A stretch of DNA of 64,000 nucleotides from HKCCE3408 sp039183205 (GCA_039183205.1 JBCDBR010000021.1:1-64000); one strand, 5' to 3'. Counted from the stretch's first letter, positions 26,694 through 35,457 are shown. Numbers and translations: made by a program. Notes: generated by a model not told the origin, from the sequence alone.

Positions 26694-28468
26694 CAGAAAT
26701 TCGCCGCCTCCAAGGCCATGACCGTATCGCCGCCCGATTGAATGCGCGCCAGATGCGTTGCCGTCATCGGCAGTTGCCGGGCCATATAGTACCGCGCGGT
26801 TGCGAGCTTGGTGTTGTAAAAGTCCGGATCCGTCGTCCCGGCCTTTTTGGCGACAAGCGCGGCTTTGGCCATCTGCGCCCACATGTAGCCCAGGCAAACA
26901 TGTCCGAAGAGATGCATGAAGTCATTGGACCCGGCGAGCGCGTTGTTGGGGTTTTTCATGCCCTCTTGCATGAAGTACATCCCCGCCGCTTGGAGGTCCT
27001 TCGACGCAGATTTAAGCGGCGCGGTGAACTCGGACATACCAGCGACCTCGGCGTTGTCCTTGATGAAGGTCTTTACGTGATCGAAGAAGGCCATGACGTG
27101 CTTGCCGCCATCTTGTGCCAGCTTCCGACCAACAAGATCGAGCGCTTGGACCCCGTTCGCGCCTTCGTAGATCATTGCGATACGGGCATCACGGGAAAAC
27201 TGCGACATGCCCCATTCTTCGATATAGCCATGACCCCCATAAAGCTGCTGCGCCCGGATCGTCATGTCGTAGCCTTGATCGGTCAAAAATCCTTTGATCA
27301 CAGGTGTGAGCAACGAAATTAACCCGTCGGCGTCCTGATCGCCGTTGCGATGGGCGGCATCGATCATCGTCGAGCCCCATAGCAAAAACGCTCGGCCCGC
27401 TTCAACAAAGCTCTTTTGATCCATCAGGCTGCGGCGAACGTCAGGATGGACGATCAACGGATCGGCCGGACCGTCCGGGTTTTTAACGCCGGTCACATCC
27501 CGGCCTTGCAGACGGTCCTTGGCGTAGTCGAGCGCGTTTTGATAAGCAATCTCAGCTTGCGCCACCCCTTGCATACCAACGCCCAAACGAGCCTCGTTCA
27601 TCATGGTGAACATCGCCCGCATGCCTTTGTGCTCTTCACCCAGCAGATAGCCCGTAGCTGCGTCGTAATTCATCACGCAGGTCGAGTTTCCGTGGATACC
27701 CATCTTCTCTTCGATCTTGCCGCAAGACACGCCATTGCGCGCACCCAAACTGCCGTCTTCTTTGACCAGGAATTTCGGCACGATGAACAACGAGATGCCT
27801 TTGACACCGTCGGGACCACCCGGGATTTTGGCCAACACCAAGTGAATGATGTTGTCAGCCATGTCGTGCTCTCCGGCGGAGATGAAGATTTTTTGGCCGG
27901 TGATTTTGTAGCTTCCATCGCCCTGGGGCTCGGCCTTGGTCCGCATAAGACCAAGATCGGTGCCGCAATGCGGCTCGGTCAGGTTCATCGTGCCGGTCCA
28001 ATCGCACGAGACCATTCGCGGCAGGTAGGTTGCCTTTTGATCTTCGGTGCCATGGGCCAGAATTGCCGATGCCGCCCCATGGGTCAGGCCTTGATACATC
28101 GTAAACGCCTGATTGGCGGCCGAGAACATTTCTCCAACCGCCGTGCCGACAACGTAAGGCATGTTTTGACCGCCGAATTCCTCCGGCATGTCGATGCCCG
28201 GCCAGCCGCTCTCTTTCATCTGCTCGAAGGCGTCCTTGAAACCTTTTGGGGTGCGCACGACGCCGTTTTCTAAAATGCAACCCTCGGTGTCGCCGACAAC
28301 ATTAAGGGGGTGAAGCACTTCGGACGCAATCTTGCCCGCCTCGTCAAGCACGGCGTTTGTAAAGTCGGGTTCAAGATCGGCATAACCAGGGATTTCCATT
28401 GCTGAAATCGCAAGCACCTCGTGCAGCACGAATTGCATGTCTTTTGTCGGTGCAGTGTATGTTGGCAT
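26693..28468 (-). CDS. Acyl-CoA dehydrogenase (large FadE/DmdC-like form)
   Basis: This 591-residue FAD enzyme introduces the 2,3 double bond in acyl-CoA. Landmarks are TEPHCGTD (164-171), the FAD-contacting FISAGEHD, QLYGGHGYIEEWG, and the catalytic base Glu435 in MIYEGANGVQ. The extended C-terminus marks the roughly 590-residue branch that includes DmdC, which oxidises methylmercaptopropionyl-CoA from DMSP. Sequence alone does not separate DmdC from a general fatty-acid enzyme, and no dmdB or dmdD neighbour is seen, so beta-oxidation is the safer reading. GGGAGGATCCG precedes the ATG. The MerR gene ends 24 bases upstream. Confidence 0.93.
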   Translation of the reverse strand: MPTYTAPTKDMQFVLHEVLAISAMEIPGYADLEPDFTNAVLDEAGKIASEVLHPLNVVGDTEGCILENGVVRTPKGFKDAFEQMKESGWPGIDMPEEFGGQNMPYVVGTAVGEMFSAANQAFTMYQGLTHGAASAILAHGTEDQKATYLPRMVSCDWTGTMNLTEPHCGTDLGLMRTKAEPQGDGSYKITGQKIFISAGEHDMADNIIHLVLAKIPGGPDGVKGISLFIVPKFLVKEDGSLGARNGVSCGKIEEKMGIHGNSTCVMNYDAATGYLLGEEHKGMRAMFTMMNEARLGVGMQGVAQAEIAYQNALDYAKDRLQGRDVTGVKNPDGPADPLIVHPDVRRSLMDQKSFVEAGRAFLLWGSTMIDAAHRNGDQDADGLISLLTPVIKGFLTDQGYDMTIRAQQLYGGHGYIEEWGMSQFSRDARIAMIYEGANGVQALDLVGRKLAQDGGKHVMAFFDHVKTFIKDNAEVAGMSEFTAPLKSASKDLQAAGMYFMQEGMKNPNNALAGSNDFMHLFGHVCLGYMWAQMAKAALVAKKAGTTDPDFYNTKLATARYYMARQLPMTATHLARIQSGGDTVMALEAANF

Positions 28469-28492
28469 CGGATCCTCCCTGGTCGTCGTGGG

Positions 28493-28918
28493 CTATTCCG
28501 CTGCCCTGGCGGGCTGAGCGGCAGTGTTCAACATGTCCTCGACAAGCTTCATTTGCGATTTCATCTCGTCAATCACGATGTCGAGTTCCCGACGCCGCGA
28601 TTCCAATTCGGACATACGGTCGCGCGCGACATCCAGCGTGCGCGCAAGCTGAGTCGCTTGACCATCGCCAAGTTCGTAGAGGTCCAAAAGCTGGCGAATT
28701 TCCTCCAGGCTAAAGCCAAAACGCTTGCCCCGAAGAATGAGTTTAAGCCGTGCGCGGTCGCGCCGGGTAAAGAGCCGTTTCTGCCCTTCGCGGATTGGAA
28801 ACAGCAATTCCTTTGCTTCATAAAACCGCAAAGTGCGGGGCGTTACATCGAAAGCGTCGCACATCTCTCGAATGGTCATGATCTCTGCATTCATGATCGG
28901 ATCCATCTCGTCAAACAT
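28493..28918 (-). CDS. MerR-family transcriptional regulator (first gene of the oxidation set)
   Basis: The protein of up to 141 residues has an N-terminal winged helix-turn-helix (MTIREMCDAFDVTPRTLRFYE, split by the recognition helix), the wing R-LFTRRDRARLKLILRGKRFG, and a long coiled-coil dimerisation helix to the C-terminus. There is no cysteine cluster of the metal-sensing type, so an acyl-CoA-like or other organic signal is more likely. ATGs at 28906 and 28894 are alternative starts; the last gives MNAEIMTIREM. A palindrome (28974-28985) lies 56 bases upstream. It is probably co-transcribed with the dehydrogenase and controls the operon. Confidence 0.9.
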   Translation of the reverse strand: MFDEMDPIMNAEIMTIREMCDAFDVTPRTLRFYEAKELLFPIREGQKRLFTRRDRARLKLILRGKRFGFSLEEIRQLLDLYELGDGQATQLARTLDVARDRMSELESRRRELDIVIDEMKSQMKLVEDMLNTAAQPARAAE

Positions 28919-28973
28919 CTTGTTTCTGGCCTCGATGTGCAGGTCTCGTTTCTGCCTTACAAGATTTGCTGAC

Positions 28974-28985
28974 GTTTACGTAAAC
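28974..28985. promoter_or_regulatory. Palindrome GTTTACGTAAAC, candidate MerR operator
   Basis: A perfect 12-base palindrome stands upstream of the MerR gene at 28918. Just beyond it are a partial copy GTTTACGCAAC (29007-29017) and a repeat GTTGCGT/ACGCAAC (28991-28997 with 29011-29017). Similar TTTACGTAAA-type sites are known for MerR regulators of acyl-CoA and branched-chain amino acid catabolism (LiuR). Ownership by either of the two adjacent MerR proteins is inferred. Confidence 0.6.
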
Positions 28986-29124
28986 AAGACGTTGCGTCAC
29001 TTTGATGTTTACGCAACGAAAGCCAAAACCGCCATCGAAAGACGAAACAATATTTGGTTGCGCGCAGCGGCAGGAATTTGAAGAAGGTAAGGTTTTCCGT
29101 AGTCTCTTTGACGACCGCGTTCGA

Positions 29125-29496
29125 TTAGCCAAACGGACCGGCTGTTGCGTTGCGCAAGGCTCTGAGCTCTGCGATTGCCTTTTCGAGGTCGTCGCGTTGG
29201 GCGGCCAAAACCTCCAATTGACCATCCGCCAGCGCCACCCAGGCCTTTTGCTGCTCTTCGCCTTCCGGGTCCGCGTCGTAAAGTTCCAACCATTGCCGGA
29301 CCTGTTCGAGGCTGAAGCCAAATCGTCTGCCACGCAAAATCAGCGTCATGCGGGCGATCTCGCGCGGGCCGTAGAATCGTGCGCGTCCTTCACGTTCGGG
29401 GGCCAACAGCTCGATATACTCATAATGCCGGAGTGTGCGTGGCGTCACCTCAAACCGCGCGCACATTTGTTTGAAATCCAGACGCTCTTCAGTCAT
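29125..29496 (-). CDS. MerR-family transcriptional regulator (second)
   Basis: The 123-residue protein is a paralogue of the MerR at 28493. Both share VTPRTLR-YE, the wing with R-RF/LF-, MTLILRGRRFGFSLEQVRQWLELYD versus LKLILRGKRFGFSLEEIRQLLDLYE (matching halves), and a C-terminal coiled coil. The ATG at 29496 gives MTEERLDFKQM. An upstream alternative at 29538 would reach into the control region of the divergent thioesterase. It ends 206 bases before the first MerR gene. A GTTG/CAAC repeat flanks its start (29511-29527). It likely binds a related site and may cross-talk with its neighbour. Confidence 0.88.
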   Translation of the reverse strand: MTEERLDFKQMCARFEVTPRTLRHYEYIELLAPEREGRARFYGPREIARMTLILRGRRFGFSLEQVRQWLELYDADPEGEEQQKAWVALADGQLEVLAAQRDDLEKAIAELRALRNATAGPFG

Positions 29497-29583
29497 GCCA
29501 TATGCATAGGGTTGTGGATGTCGCAACCAGTTTAGCAACGCTGCGCGGCTTTAAAAACCGCTTCTGGGGAGCGCCACGTAAAA

Positions 29584-30024
29584 ATGAGCCTAAATGACGA
29601 AGACAGGGTCCGGATTGCATCGCAACTCGTTGAATCACTTCCGTTTTCGCGCGCACTTAACATGAGGTTGGATCGAATCGAGGTTGGCATTGCTGAACTG
29701 TCGATGCCGTGGTCGGCTGATCTCGTCGGGGATCCGGACACGCAAGTGATCCATGGCGGCGCCGTATCGGCGCTGATGGATACCTGCGGCGGCGCTGTGG
29801 TGATGAGTGTTCTACCGGCAGGCGGAACGACGGCCACATTGGACCTGCGCATTGACTATATGCGCTCGGCTCGACCCGGCCAGCGCATCACCGCGCGCGC
29901 GGAATGTCATCACGTGACCCGCTCTGTCGCGTTTGTTCGGGCGCGTGCATGGGATGACGACATTGACCGGCCTGTGGCAACCGCAACAGGAGCGTTCACC
30001 GCGATATCGGAGGCGGGCGCATGA
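29584..30024 (+). CDS. PaaI-type hotdog thioesterase, first of a pair
   Basis: The 146-residue protein is a single hotdog domain with the PaaI-family core HGGAVSALMDTCGG (about 58-71), in which the Asp/Thr positions support thioester hydrolysis, and the later strand LRIDYMRSARPGQ. It should hydrolyse a small or aromatic acyl-CoA. The gene is divergent from the MerR at 29125, with 87 bases between starts, and overlaps the next thioesterase by four bases (ATGA). Proximity to the oxidation operon suggests release of stalled acyl-CoA. Confidence 0.88.
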   Translation: MSLNDEDRVRIASQLVESLPFSRALNMRLDRIEVGIAELSMPWSADLVGDPDTQVIHGGAVSALMDTCGGAVVMSVLPAGGTTATLDLRIDYMRSARPGQRITARAECHHVTRSVAFVRARAWDDDIDRPVATATGAFTAISEAGA

Positions 30025-30521
30025 ACCGGCCGCGCCCTGAACCGGTCGAAGCGGTCAAGCGTCGCCGCGACGCGGCATTGCGGGCGCTGATCACGCGCGT
30101 GCCCATGATTAATTTCATGGGTATCCAATTCGATCGCCGCGGCGACGAGCTGACCGCCATCATGCCCTTCGATGAAAAGCTGATCGGAAACCCAGTCCTC
30201 CCAGCTTTGCATGGCGGCGCCACGGCGACCTTTCTGGAAAGCGCCGCCATCATTGAGCTGAGCTTTCGCCTGCTTTGGGATGAGGTCGAGGCGGGCCGCA
30301 TCATGCCCGAGGCCCTGTCGGGATACCGTATGCCCAAGACGATTGATTTCACGGTCGATTACCTGCGGTCGGGTCTGCCTCGCGACGCCTATGCGCGGGC
30401 GCGCGTTAACCGATTTGGTCGCCGCTATGGCAGTGTCCATGTGGAGGCTTGGCAAGATCATCGCAATCGCCTGTTTGCACAAGCAACGGGCCATTTCCTG
30501 ATGCCACAACGAGACACCTGA
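30021..30521 (+). CDS. PaaI-type hotdog thioesterase, second of a pair
   Basis: This 166-residue hotdog protein has the core LHGGATATFLESAAI, the helix where PaaI-like enzymes carry their acid residue (Glu in FLESAA instead of Asp). The N-terminal extension is basic. Strands IDFTVDYLRSGLPRD and SVHVEAWQD follow the family pattern. It is only distantly similar to its overlapping upstream partner, so the two may form a heteromer or act on different thioesters. Its stop overlaps the MATE start by one base (TGATG). Confidence 0.87.
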   Translation: MNRPRPEPVEAVKRRRDAALRALITRVPMINFMGIQFDRRGDELTAIMPFDEKLIGNPVLPALHGGATATFLESAAIIELSFRLLWDEVEAGRIMPEALSGYRMPKTIDFTVDYLRSGLPRDAYARARVNRFGRRYGSVHVEAWQDHRNRLFAQATGHFLMPQRDT

Positions 30522-31855
30522 TGGCCGCAGGCGCGCCGATCAGCGGACCGGAGGCGGAGCTGACACATTCCCGCGTCGTGCGGATGGCGTTGCCGGTGGT
30601 GTTGTCGAACGCAACGGTCCCCTTGCTCGGTGCGGTCGATACCGGCGTGGTTGGGCAGTTGGGCGAAGCAGCACCCATTGGCGCCGTCGGTGTCGGCGCG
30701 GTCACCTTGGCAACGGTCTACTGGATTTTCGGCTTTCTGAGGATGGGAACGGCGGGGCTCACGGCACAGGCCGTGGGCGCGAACGATCGCGCCGAGACGT
30801 CGGCGCTGATGACCCGGGTCTTGATGATTGCCGGTAGCGCGGGCCTGGCCCTGATTGCGCTTCAGGGCGCGATCTTTTGGGGCGCTTTTCAAATTGCCCC
30901 GGCCAGTGCCGAGGTCGAAATGCTAGCGCGCGATTACATGGCAATTCGAATTTTCTCGGCCCCCGCAGCGATTGCAATTTACGGGATTGGCGGCTGGCTG
31001 GTCGCGCATGAACGTACGGGCGCGCTCTTTTGGATGCAGCTTCTGAGCAACGGGCTTAATATCGTATTGTCGATCTGGTTCGTGCTCGGTCTTGGCTGGG
31101 GTGTTGAGGGCGTGGCGCTGGCAACGCTGATCTCTGAATGGGCCGGTCTGGCGTTCGGGCTTTGGCTGACCCGGGAAGCCTTCGCCCACCGCGATTGGCG
31201 CGATTGGCCGAAGGTGTTTGACCGCCAACGGCTGGTGCGGATGGCCGCGGTGAATACCGATATCATGATCCGGTCTGTTATTCTCATGGCAGGCTTCACA
31301 AGCTTCATCTACCTGGCGGCCAATTACGGTGACGATGTTCTCGCGGCAAACCAGGTGCTGCTGCAATTCGTCTATGTCTCTAGCCATGCCATGGATGGGT
31401 TCACCTTTTCTGCGCAAGCCCTTGTTGGCCAAGCCGTCGGCGCGCGGGTGCCGGCGCAGCTCCGTTTGGCCGTCAAGCTCAGCTTTACGTGGGCGTTCGC
31501 AAGTTGTGCGGTTTTGACCGTCATCTTTGCAGTTTGGGGCGGTGCGATTATCGACCTGATGACCAGCGCAGAGGAGGTGCGCGCGGCCGCGCGCAGCTAT
31601 TTACCATGGATGGTCGTCACACCCCTTTTGGGCTGTGCGGCCTGGATGTTTGACGGGGTCTTTGTCGGGGCCACGCGGACGCGCGATATGCGCAATATGA
31701 TGATCGTGTCGGCGCTCATTTACGTGATCTGCCTTGCCGTTTTATTGCCGCGGTTCGAAAATCACGGGCTTTGGGTCAGCATGATCGTTTTTTTTGTCGC
31801 CCGAGGTGTGTCCTTGGGCCTGCGATATCCGGCCTTGGAAAGGACAGCTGGCTAG
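30521..31855 (+). CDS. MATE-family efflux transporter (DinF/NorM-like)
   Basis: The 444-residue protein has about twelve hydrophobic segments in two similar halves and MATE landmarks near the N-terminus (LPVVLSNATVPLLGAVDTGVVGQLG). The family exports cationic or aromatic compounds with Na+ or H+ coupling. The DinF branch is suggested by the short N-terminus and overall pattern. The start is taken at the ATG overlapping the previous stop; 24 extra codons upstream have no basis. It converges with pyrD, 19 bases apart. Coupling to two thioesterase genes suggests an exported acid product, which is speculative. Confidence 0.92.
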   Translation: MAAGAPISGPEAELTHSRVVRMALPVVLSNATVPLLGAVDTGVVGQLGEAAPIGAVGVGAVTLATVYWIFGFLRMGTAGLTAQAVGANDRAETSALMTRVLMIAGSAGLALIALQGAIFWGAFQIAPASAEVEMLARDYMAIRIFSAPAAIAIYGIGGWLVAHERTGALFWMQLLSNGLNIVLSIWFVLGLGWGVEGVALATLISEWAGLAFGLWLTREAFAHRDWRDWPKVFDRQRLVRMAAVNTDIMIRSVILMAGFTSFIYLAANYGDDVLAANQVLLQFVYVSSHAMDGFTFSAQALVGQAVGARVPAQLRLAVKLSFTWAFASCAVLTVIFAVWGGAIIDLMTSAEEVRAAARSYLPWMVVTPLLGCAAWMFDGVFVGATRTRDMRNMMIVSALIYVICLAVLLPRFENHGLWVSMIVFFVARGVSLGLRYPALERTAG

Positions 31856-31874
31856 CGCCGTCTTGGCCAGCCTG

Positions 31875-32930
31875 CTATAGCCAGGCGGCGCGATCCGTTC
31901 CAACGGCGTCTGCGACCGTCTTGAACCCGTCGCGTTCGAGCAAACGATCCAGACCGTGCGCGATCTCAGCGACGAGGGACAAGCCGTGAAAGACAAGCCC
32001 CGTATAAAGCTGAATGGCATGCGCGCCAGCTTTGATCTTGGCATAGGCCTGTTCGGCTGATGCAATCCCACCGACGCCGATGATGGGCATCTGTCCATCG
32101 GTCAGCTCGGCCAATTGCGCCAGAACGCGGGTCGCGCGTTCGAAAAGCGGTTGGCCCGACAGCCCCCCGGCTTCACCGGCATGGGCGCTTTTTAAGCCAT
32201 CCCGAGAGGTGGTTGTGTTGGTCGCAACAATGCCGTCCAGTCCAACCGCCACGGCCGTTTCGGCGATTTCGGCGAGGTCCTCGGGGCTCAGGTCGGGCGC
32301 GATTTTCACGAAAATCGGGATCTTTCTCGGCAAGTCGTCACGCACCGCCAACACGTTCCGTAAAAGGCCATTGAGGGCCGCGGGGCCTTGCAGATCACGC
32401 AGGTTTTCGGTGTTGGGCGAGGAGACATTGACGGTTGCAAAATCGATATACGGTCCGCAATGCCGCAGCACTTGCGCAAAATCCGCCGCACGATCCGGCG
32501 CGTCCTTGTTGGCGCCAAGGTTCAGCCCGACGGGAACGGTCGAGGAGGTTCGCGCCAATCGTTCCCCGATGGCCACCATCCCATCATTGTTAAAGCCAAA
32601 GCGGTTGATCGCCGCGTGATCCTGGCGCAGCCGAAAAAGCCGCGGTTTTGGATTGCCGCGTTGGGGCTTGGGTGTCGCTGCGCCGGCTTCCAAAAAGCCA
32701 AAGCCAGCACGGCAGAGGCCCAGCAAGGCCCGCGCGTTTTTGTCGAGCCCTGCGGCAAGGCCGACTGGGTTGGGAAGTGCCATACCGGCGAAATCGGTGG
32801 CCAAGCGCGGGGAAGTCACGGGCCCGATGCGCGGACCAAGGCCCAATCGAATGGCATGCAAGGTTAAATCATGGGCGCGTTCTGGATCGAGCTTGTGAAG
32901 CACCGAGAGGGCGATGGCATCGCGCATCAC
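31875..32930 (-). CDS. pyrD: Dihydroorotate dehydrogenase (quinone), class 2
   Basis: PyrD oxidises dihydroorotate to orotate with membrane quinone in pyrimidine synthesis. The 351-residue protein has the class 2 N-terminal amphipathic helices (LSVLHKLDPERAHDLTLHA), FMN-binding segments, NVSSPNTENLRDLQG with the catalytic serine, and ATNTTTSRDG. The C-terminal FMN-phosphate loop reads GVGGIASAEQAY. It starts within the last bases of the DUF952 gene (ATGA overlap). Confidence 0.96.
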   Translation of the reverse strand: MMRDAIALSVLHKLDPERAHDLTLHAIRLGLGPRIGPVTSPRLATDFAGMALPNPVGLAAGLDKNARALLGLCRAGFGFLEAGAATPKPQRGNPKPRLFRLRQDHAAINRFGFNNDGMVAIGERLARTSSTVPVGLNLGANKDAPDRAADFAQVLRHCGPYIDFATVNVSSPNTENLRDLQGPAALNGLLRNVLAVRDDLPRKIPIFVKIAPDLSPEDLAEIAETAVAVGLDGIVATNTTTSRDGLKSAHAGEAGGLSGQPLFERATRVLAQLAELTDGQMPIIGVGGIASAEQAYAKIKAGAHAIQLYTGLVFHGLSLVAEIAHGLDRLLERDGFKTVADAVGTDRAAWL

Positions 32931-33268
32931 CGCACGCCTGAGGGAAAGATATGGCGGCCGTCAGCGGCCAGCATCAACGGGGCCGACCAGGATACATCCA
33001 AGAGGCGCAAGGGTCCGTAGAGGTGTGGAAATAGGGCCCCGCCGCGCGAGGGTTCCCACTTTAATTGATCACCAAGTGCTTGATAATTAACGGCCAACAA
33101 GACCAAGTTCGGCTCCGATGTGAAATGCTTTTCGGCTGTTTCCCGCAATTGCTCTGCGGTCGAGAAATGCACATACCCATCGGCAACATCAATTGGTGCC
33201 CCAGGAATTTCACCTTGAGCCAAAAGCTCAGACCATTCTTCGCTGCGCAGTATCTTGTAGATCCACAT
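32927..33268 (-). CDS. DUF952-family protein
   Basis: The 113-residue protein matches the small DUF952 family: MWIYKILRSEEW at the start, DGYVHFSTAEQLRETAEKHF, and RGGALFPHLYGPL in the second half, a pattern I recall for that family. It resembles an ADP-ribosyltransferase-like/RES-like fold in some descriptions, and its function is not established. The ATG at 33268 is chosen over 33298 because the family begins at this Met-Trp/Ile-Tyr. It overlaps pyrD by four bases, an arrangement I recall from other Rhodobacterales. Confidence 0.85.
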   Translation of the reverse strand: MWIYKILRSEEWSELLAQGEIPGAPIDVADGYVHFSTAEQLRETAEKHFTSEPNLVLLAVNYQALGDQLKWEPSRGGALFPHLYGPLRLLDVSWSAPLMLAADGRHIFPSGVR

Positions 33269-33391
33269 GTTCGCAGCCCTTCGCAGGACACTGCCCAAGC
33301 GTCAAGTCTTACGCAATTGTTGCGCAAAAGCCTTTACTGTCCCTACGCAGCCCGCCAATCTGTGTTGATTCCAACGATAAGGGAGACAACG

Positions 33392-35002
33392 ATGTCTGCG
33401 TTGCTTTTTCGCACTACGGCGGTTGTGGCTTTGCTGGGGTTGGCTGCGCCGGTTGCTGCTGAGACCACATTGCACGTTTTGCATATCAACGACCTGCACA
33501 GCCGTGTGCAGCCAATCAACCGCTTCGATTCCACCTGTAACGCCGAAGATGACGCGGCCGGAGAATGCTTTGGCGGTGTCGCCCGCGTTGCGACAGCCAT
33601 CAACGATCTGCGCGATGAACTAACCGCGGCCGGTGAAAACGTTGTGGTTATCGATGCCGGTGACCAATTCCAAGGCTCGCTGATGTACACGACTTACAAA
33701 GGCGCGGTCGAGGCTGAATTTATGGAGGCGATCGGTTTTGACGTCATGGCCGTCGGCAACCACGAATTTGACGATGGGCCCGAAGTGCTCGCGGAGTTCG
33801 TCGATGCGGTTAGCTTTCCCATCGTGTCGGGCAATCTCGATCTCAGCCAGTCCGATATCCTTGATGGGATCATCGAGGACAGTTTGGTTTTAGACGTCAA
33901 TGGCGTCTCTGTCGGCATTGTGTCGGCCCTTGCCACCGACACGGTTGAGACATCATCGCCCGGTCCCGACGTGATCTTCCAAGATGAGATCGACGCCCTG
34001 CAAGCCGACGTTGATGCGCTGACCGATATGGGTGTTGGCATCATTATCGCGGTCAATCATGTTGGCCTGCCGGCCGATATGGAGATCGCCGCCGCCGTAA
34101 CGGGCATTGACGCCATCGTGGGCGGGCACTCGCACACCTATATGTCAGCGAGCGACGAAGAGGCTGATACCACCTATCCCGTCTATGTCACGAACCCTGA
34201 CGGCGTGGATGTGCCGATTGTGCAAGCCTATGCCTATTCCAAATACCTTGGCGTATTGGAGATGACCTTTGACGATGACGGCCGGCTGATCGTCGCCGAG
34301 GGCGACACCATGTTGCTCGATGCCAGTGTTGAGCCCGATCCGGAAATCGCGGCCCGTGTCGCTGAACTGGCCGGGCCCATCGAAGAAGCCATGGCTGAGG
34401 TTGTCGGCACGGCCGGCGATTTCATCGAAGGCGACCGTTCGGTCTGCCGCGCTGAGGAATGTCCGATGGGCAATTTGGTCGCGGACGCGATGCTCGACCG
34501 AGTGAAGGAACAAGGCATCCAAATCGCGATCCAGAACGGTGGCGGCTTGCGCGCCTCGATCGATGAAGGTCCGGTGACGATGGGTGAGGTGTTCACCGTT
34601 TTGCCGTTCCAAAACACGCTTGCAACGTTCCAACTGCCTGGCTCTGGCATCATTGATGCGTTGGAAAACGGCGTCAGTGCCGTCGAAGAGGGGGCCGGGC
34701 GGTTCCCGCAGGTCGCAGGCATGCGCTACACGTGGGACCCCGAGGGTGAACCTGGCGCCCGTATCGTGTCGGTTGAGGTCGATATGGACGGCACCTGGAC
34801 CGAGCTTGATCCGGATGTAACCTACGGCGTGGTTTCCAACAATTACATGCGTGGTGGCGGCGATGGATATTCGATGTTCGCAACCGACGCGTTGAACGCC
34901 TATGATTTCGGTCCGGGTCTTGAACAGGTCGTTATGGATTTCCTGACCGAGGCGGGTGAATACACACCTTATACCGACGGTCGCATTTCCGCGGCGCAAT
35001 AA
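33392..35002 (+). CDS. Secreted 5'-nucleotidase / metallophosphatase
   Basis: The 536-residue protein has a signal peptide (1-23, ending VAAE), a calcineurin-like metallophosphatase domain with NDLH (33-36), DAGDQFQG, GNHEFDDG, NHVG and GGHSHT, then a 5'-nucleotidase C-terminal domain with NGGGLRA and NYMRGGGDGYSMF, the substrate-stacking region. It should dephosphorylate nucleotides in the periplasm for phosphate or nucleoside uptake, feeding the salvage operon at 13932. GGGAGACAACG precedes the ATG. Frames running in from 33065 are not coding. It is followed by a strong terminator. No PHO box was recognised in the 123-base divergent region. Confidence 0.95.
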   Translation: MSALLFRTTAVVALLGLAAPVAAETTLHVLHINDLHSRVQPINRFDSTCNAEDDAAGECFGGVARVATAINDLRDELTAAGENVVVIDAGDQFQGSLMYTTYKGAVEAEFMEAIGFDVMAVGNHEFDDGPEVLAEFVDAVSFPIVSGNLDLSQSDILDGIIEDSLVLDVNGVSVGIVSALATDTVETSSPGPDVIFQDEIDALQADVDALTDMGVGIIIAVNHVGLPADMEIAAAVTGIDAIVGGHSHTYMSASDEEADTTYPVYVTNPDGVDVPIVQAYAYSKYLGVLEMTFDDDGRLIVAEGDTMLLDASVEPDPEIAARVAELAGPIEEAMAEVVGTAGDFIEGDRSVCRAEECPMGNLVADAMLDRVKEQGIQIAIQNGGGLRASIDEGPVTMGEVFTVLPFQNTLATFQLPGSGIIDALENGVSAVEEGAGRFPQVAGMRYTWDPEGEPGARIVSVEVDMDGTWTELDPDVTYGVVSNNYMRGGGDGYSMFATDALNAYDFGPGLEQVVMDFLTEAGEYTPYTDGRISAAQ

Positions 35003-35028
35003 CAGACCACCCTGGTGGGTACAGTGTC

Positions 35029-35066
35029 ACGGCCGGGCCTTAATTGGCCTGGCCGTTTCTGGTTTT
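35029..35066 (+). terminator. Rho-independent terminator after the 5'-nucleotidase
   Basis: Arms ACGGCCGGGCC (35029-35039) and GGCCTGGCCGT (35046-35056) form an 11-bp stem with a single G-U pair and a TTAATT loop. The stem is followed by a T-rich run (TTTCTGGTTTT). It lies 26 bases after the stop codon. Confidence 0.88.
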
Positions 35067-35205
35067 GCTCCGCAGGTTATTCGTCAAATTCACTGCTATG
35101 CAGCAAAAGCAAAGCGGGTCTTTAATTTCGGAAATTGTGATCGATGGTGGCGGTAACATATACGGATCGTGACGGGAGGACCTTCACATAGAAAGGATGA
35201 CCCAA

Positions 35206-35367
35206 ATGAGTATCATGACAAAAATCCGCTCAGCCCGCGCCAAACGCGCCGCCTACAACCGCACCGTCGCCGAGATCGAGGCGATGTCGCTTGGCACGGC
35301 ACTTGACCTGGGCTTGTTCCGCGAAGACGCGCACTTGATCGCGCGTCGCGCCGTTTACGGCAGCTAA
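35206..35367 (+). CDS. DUF1127-family mini-protein
   Basis: This 53-residue gene is short but convincing. AAAGGATGACCC stands before the ATG, and the product has the DUF1127 (YjiS-like) pattern: a basic start (KIRSARAKRAAYNRT), a central EIEAMSLGTALDLG and a final DAHLIARRAVYG. Short DUF1127 proteins in Rhodobacter relatives are linked to RNA binding and stress or phosphate responses (for example CcaF1). That role is only suggested here. The gene stands alone between the 5'-nucleotidase and the SRAP gene. Confidence 0.8.
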   Translation: MSIMTKIRSARAKRAAYNRTVAEIEAMSLGTALDLGLFREDAHLIARRAVYGS

Positions 35368-35457
35368 GTTGCAAAATTAAGCTGCGGATGGGCGGCTGCG
35401 GCCAAACGGGCGCAATTCGAGCCTCGCGCTTTGCACCATAACGCTTAGACTGGCGAA

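Noticed and set aside
27416..28273. Plus-strand frame of 285 codons opposite the acyl-CoA dehydrogenase
   Set aside because: Antisense shadow; the His/Val/Arg-rich product looks like reversed codon bias.
26693..28468. Acyl-CoA dehydrogenase as definite DmdC of DMSP demethylation
   Set aside because: The large subfamily includes general enzymes, and no dmdA, dmdB or dmdD gene lies nearby.
34145..34999. Minus-strand frame of 284 codons opposite the 5'-nucleotidase
   Set aside because: Covers the conserved C-terminal domain of a clear gene on the other strand.
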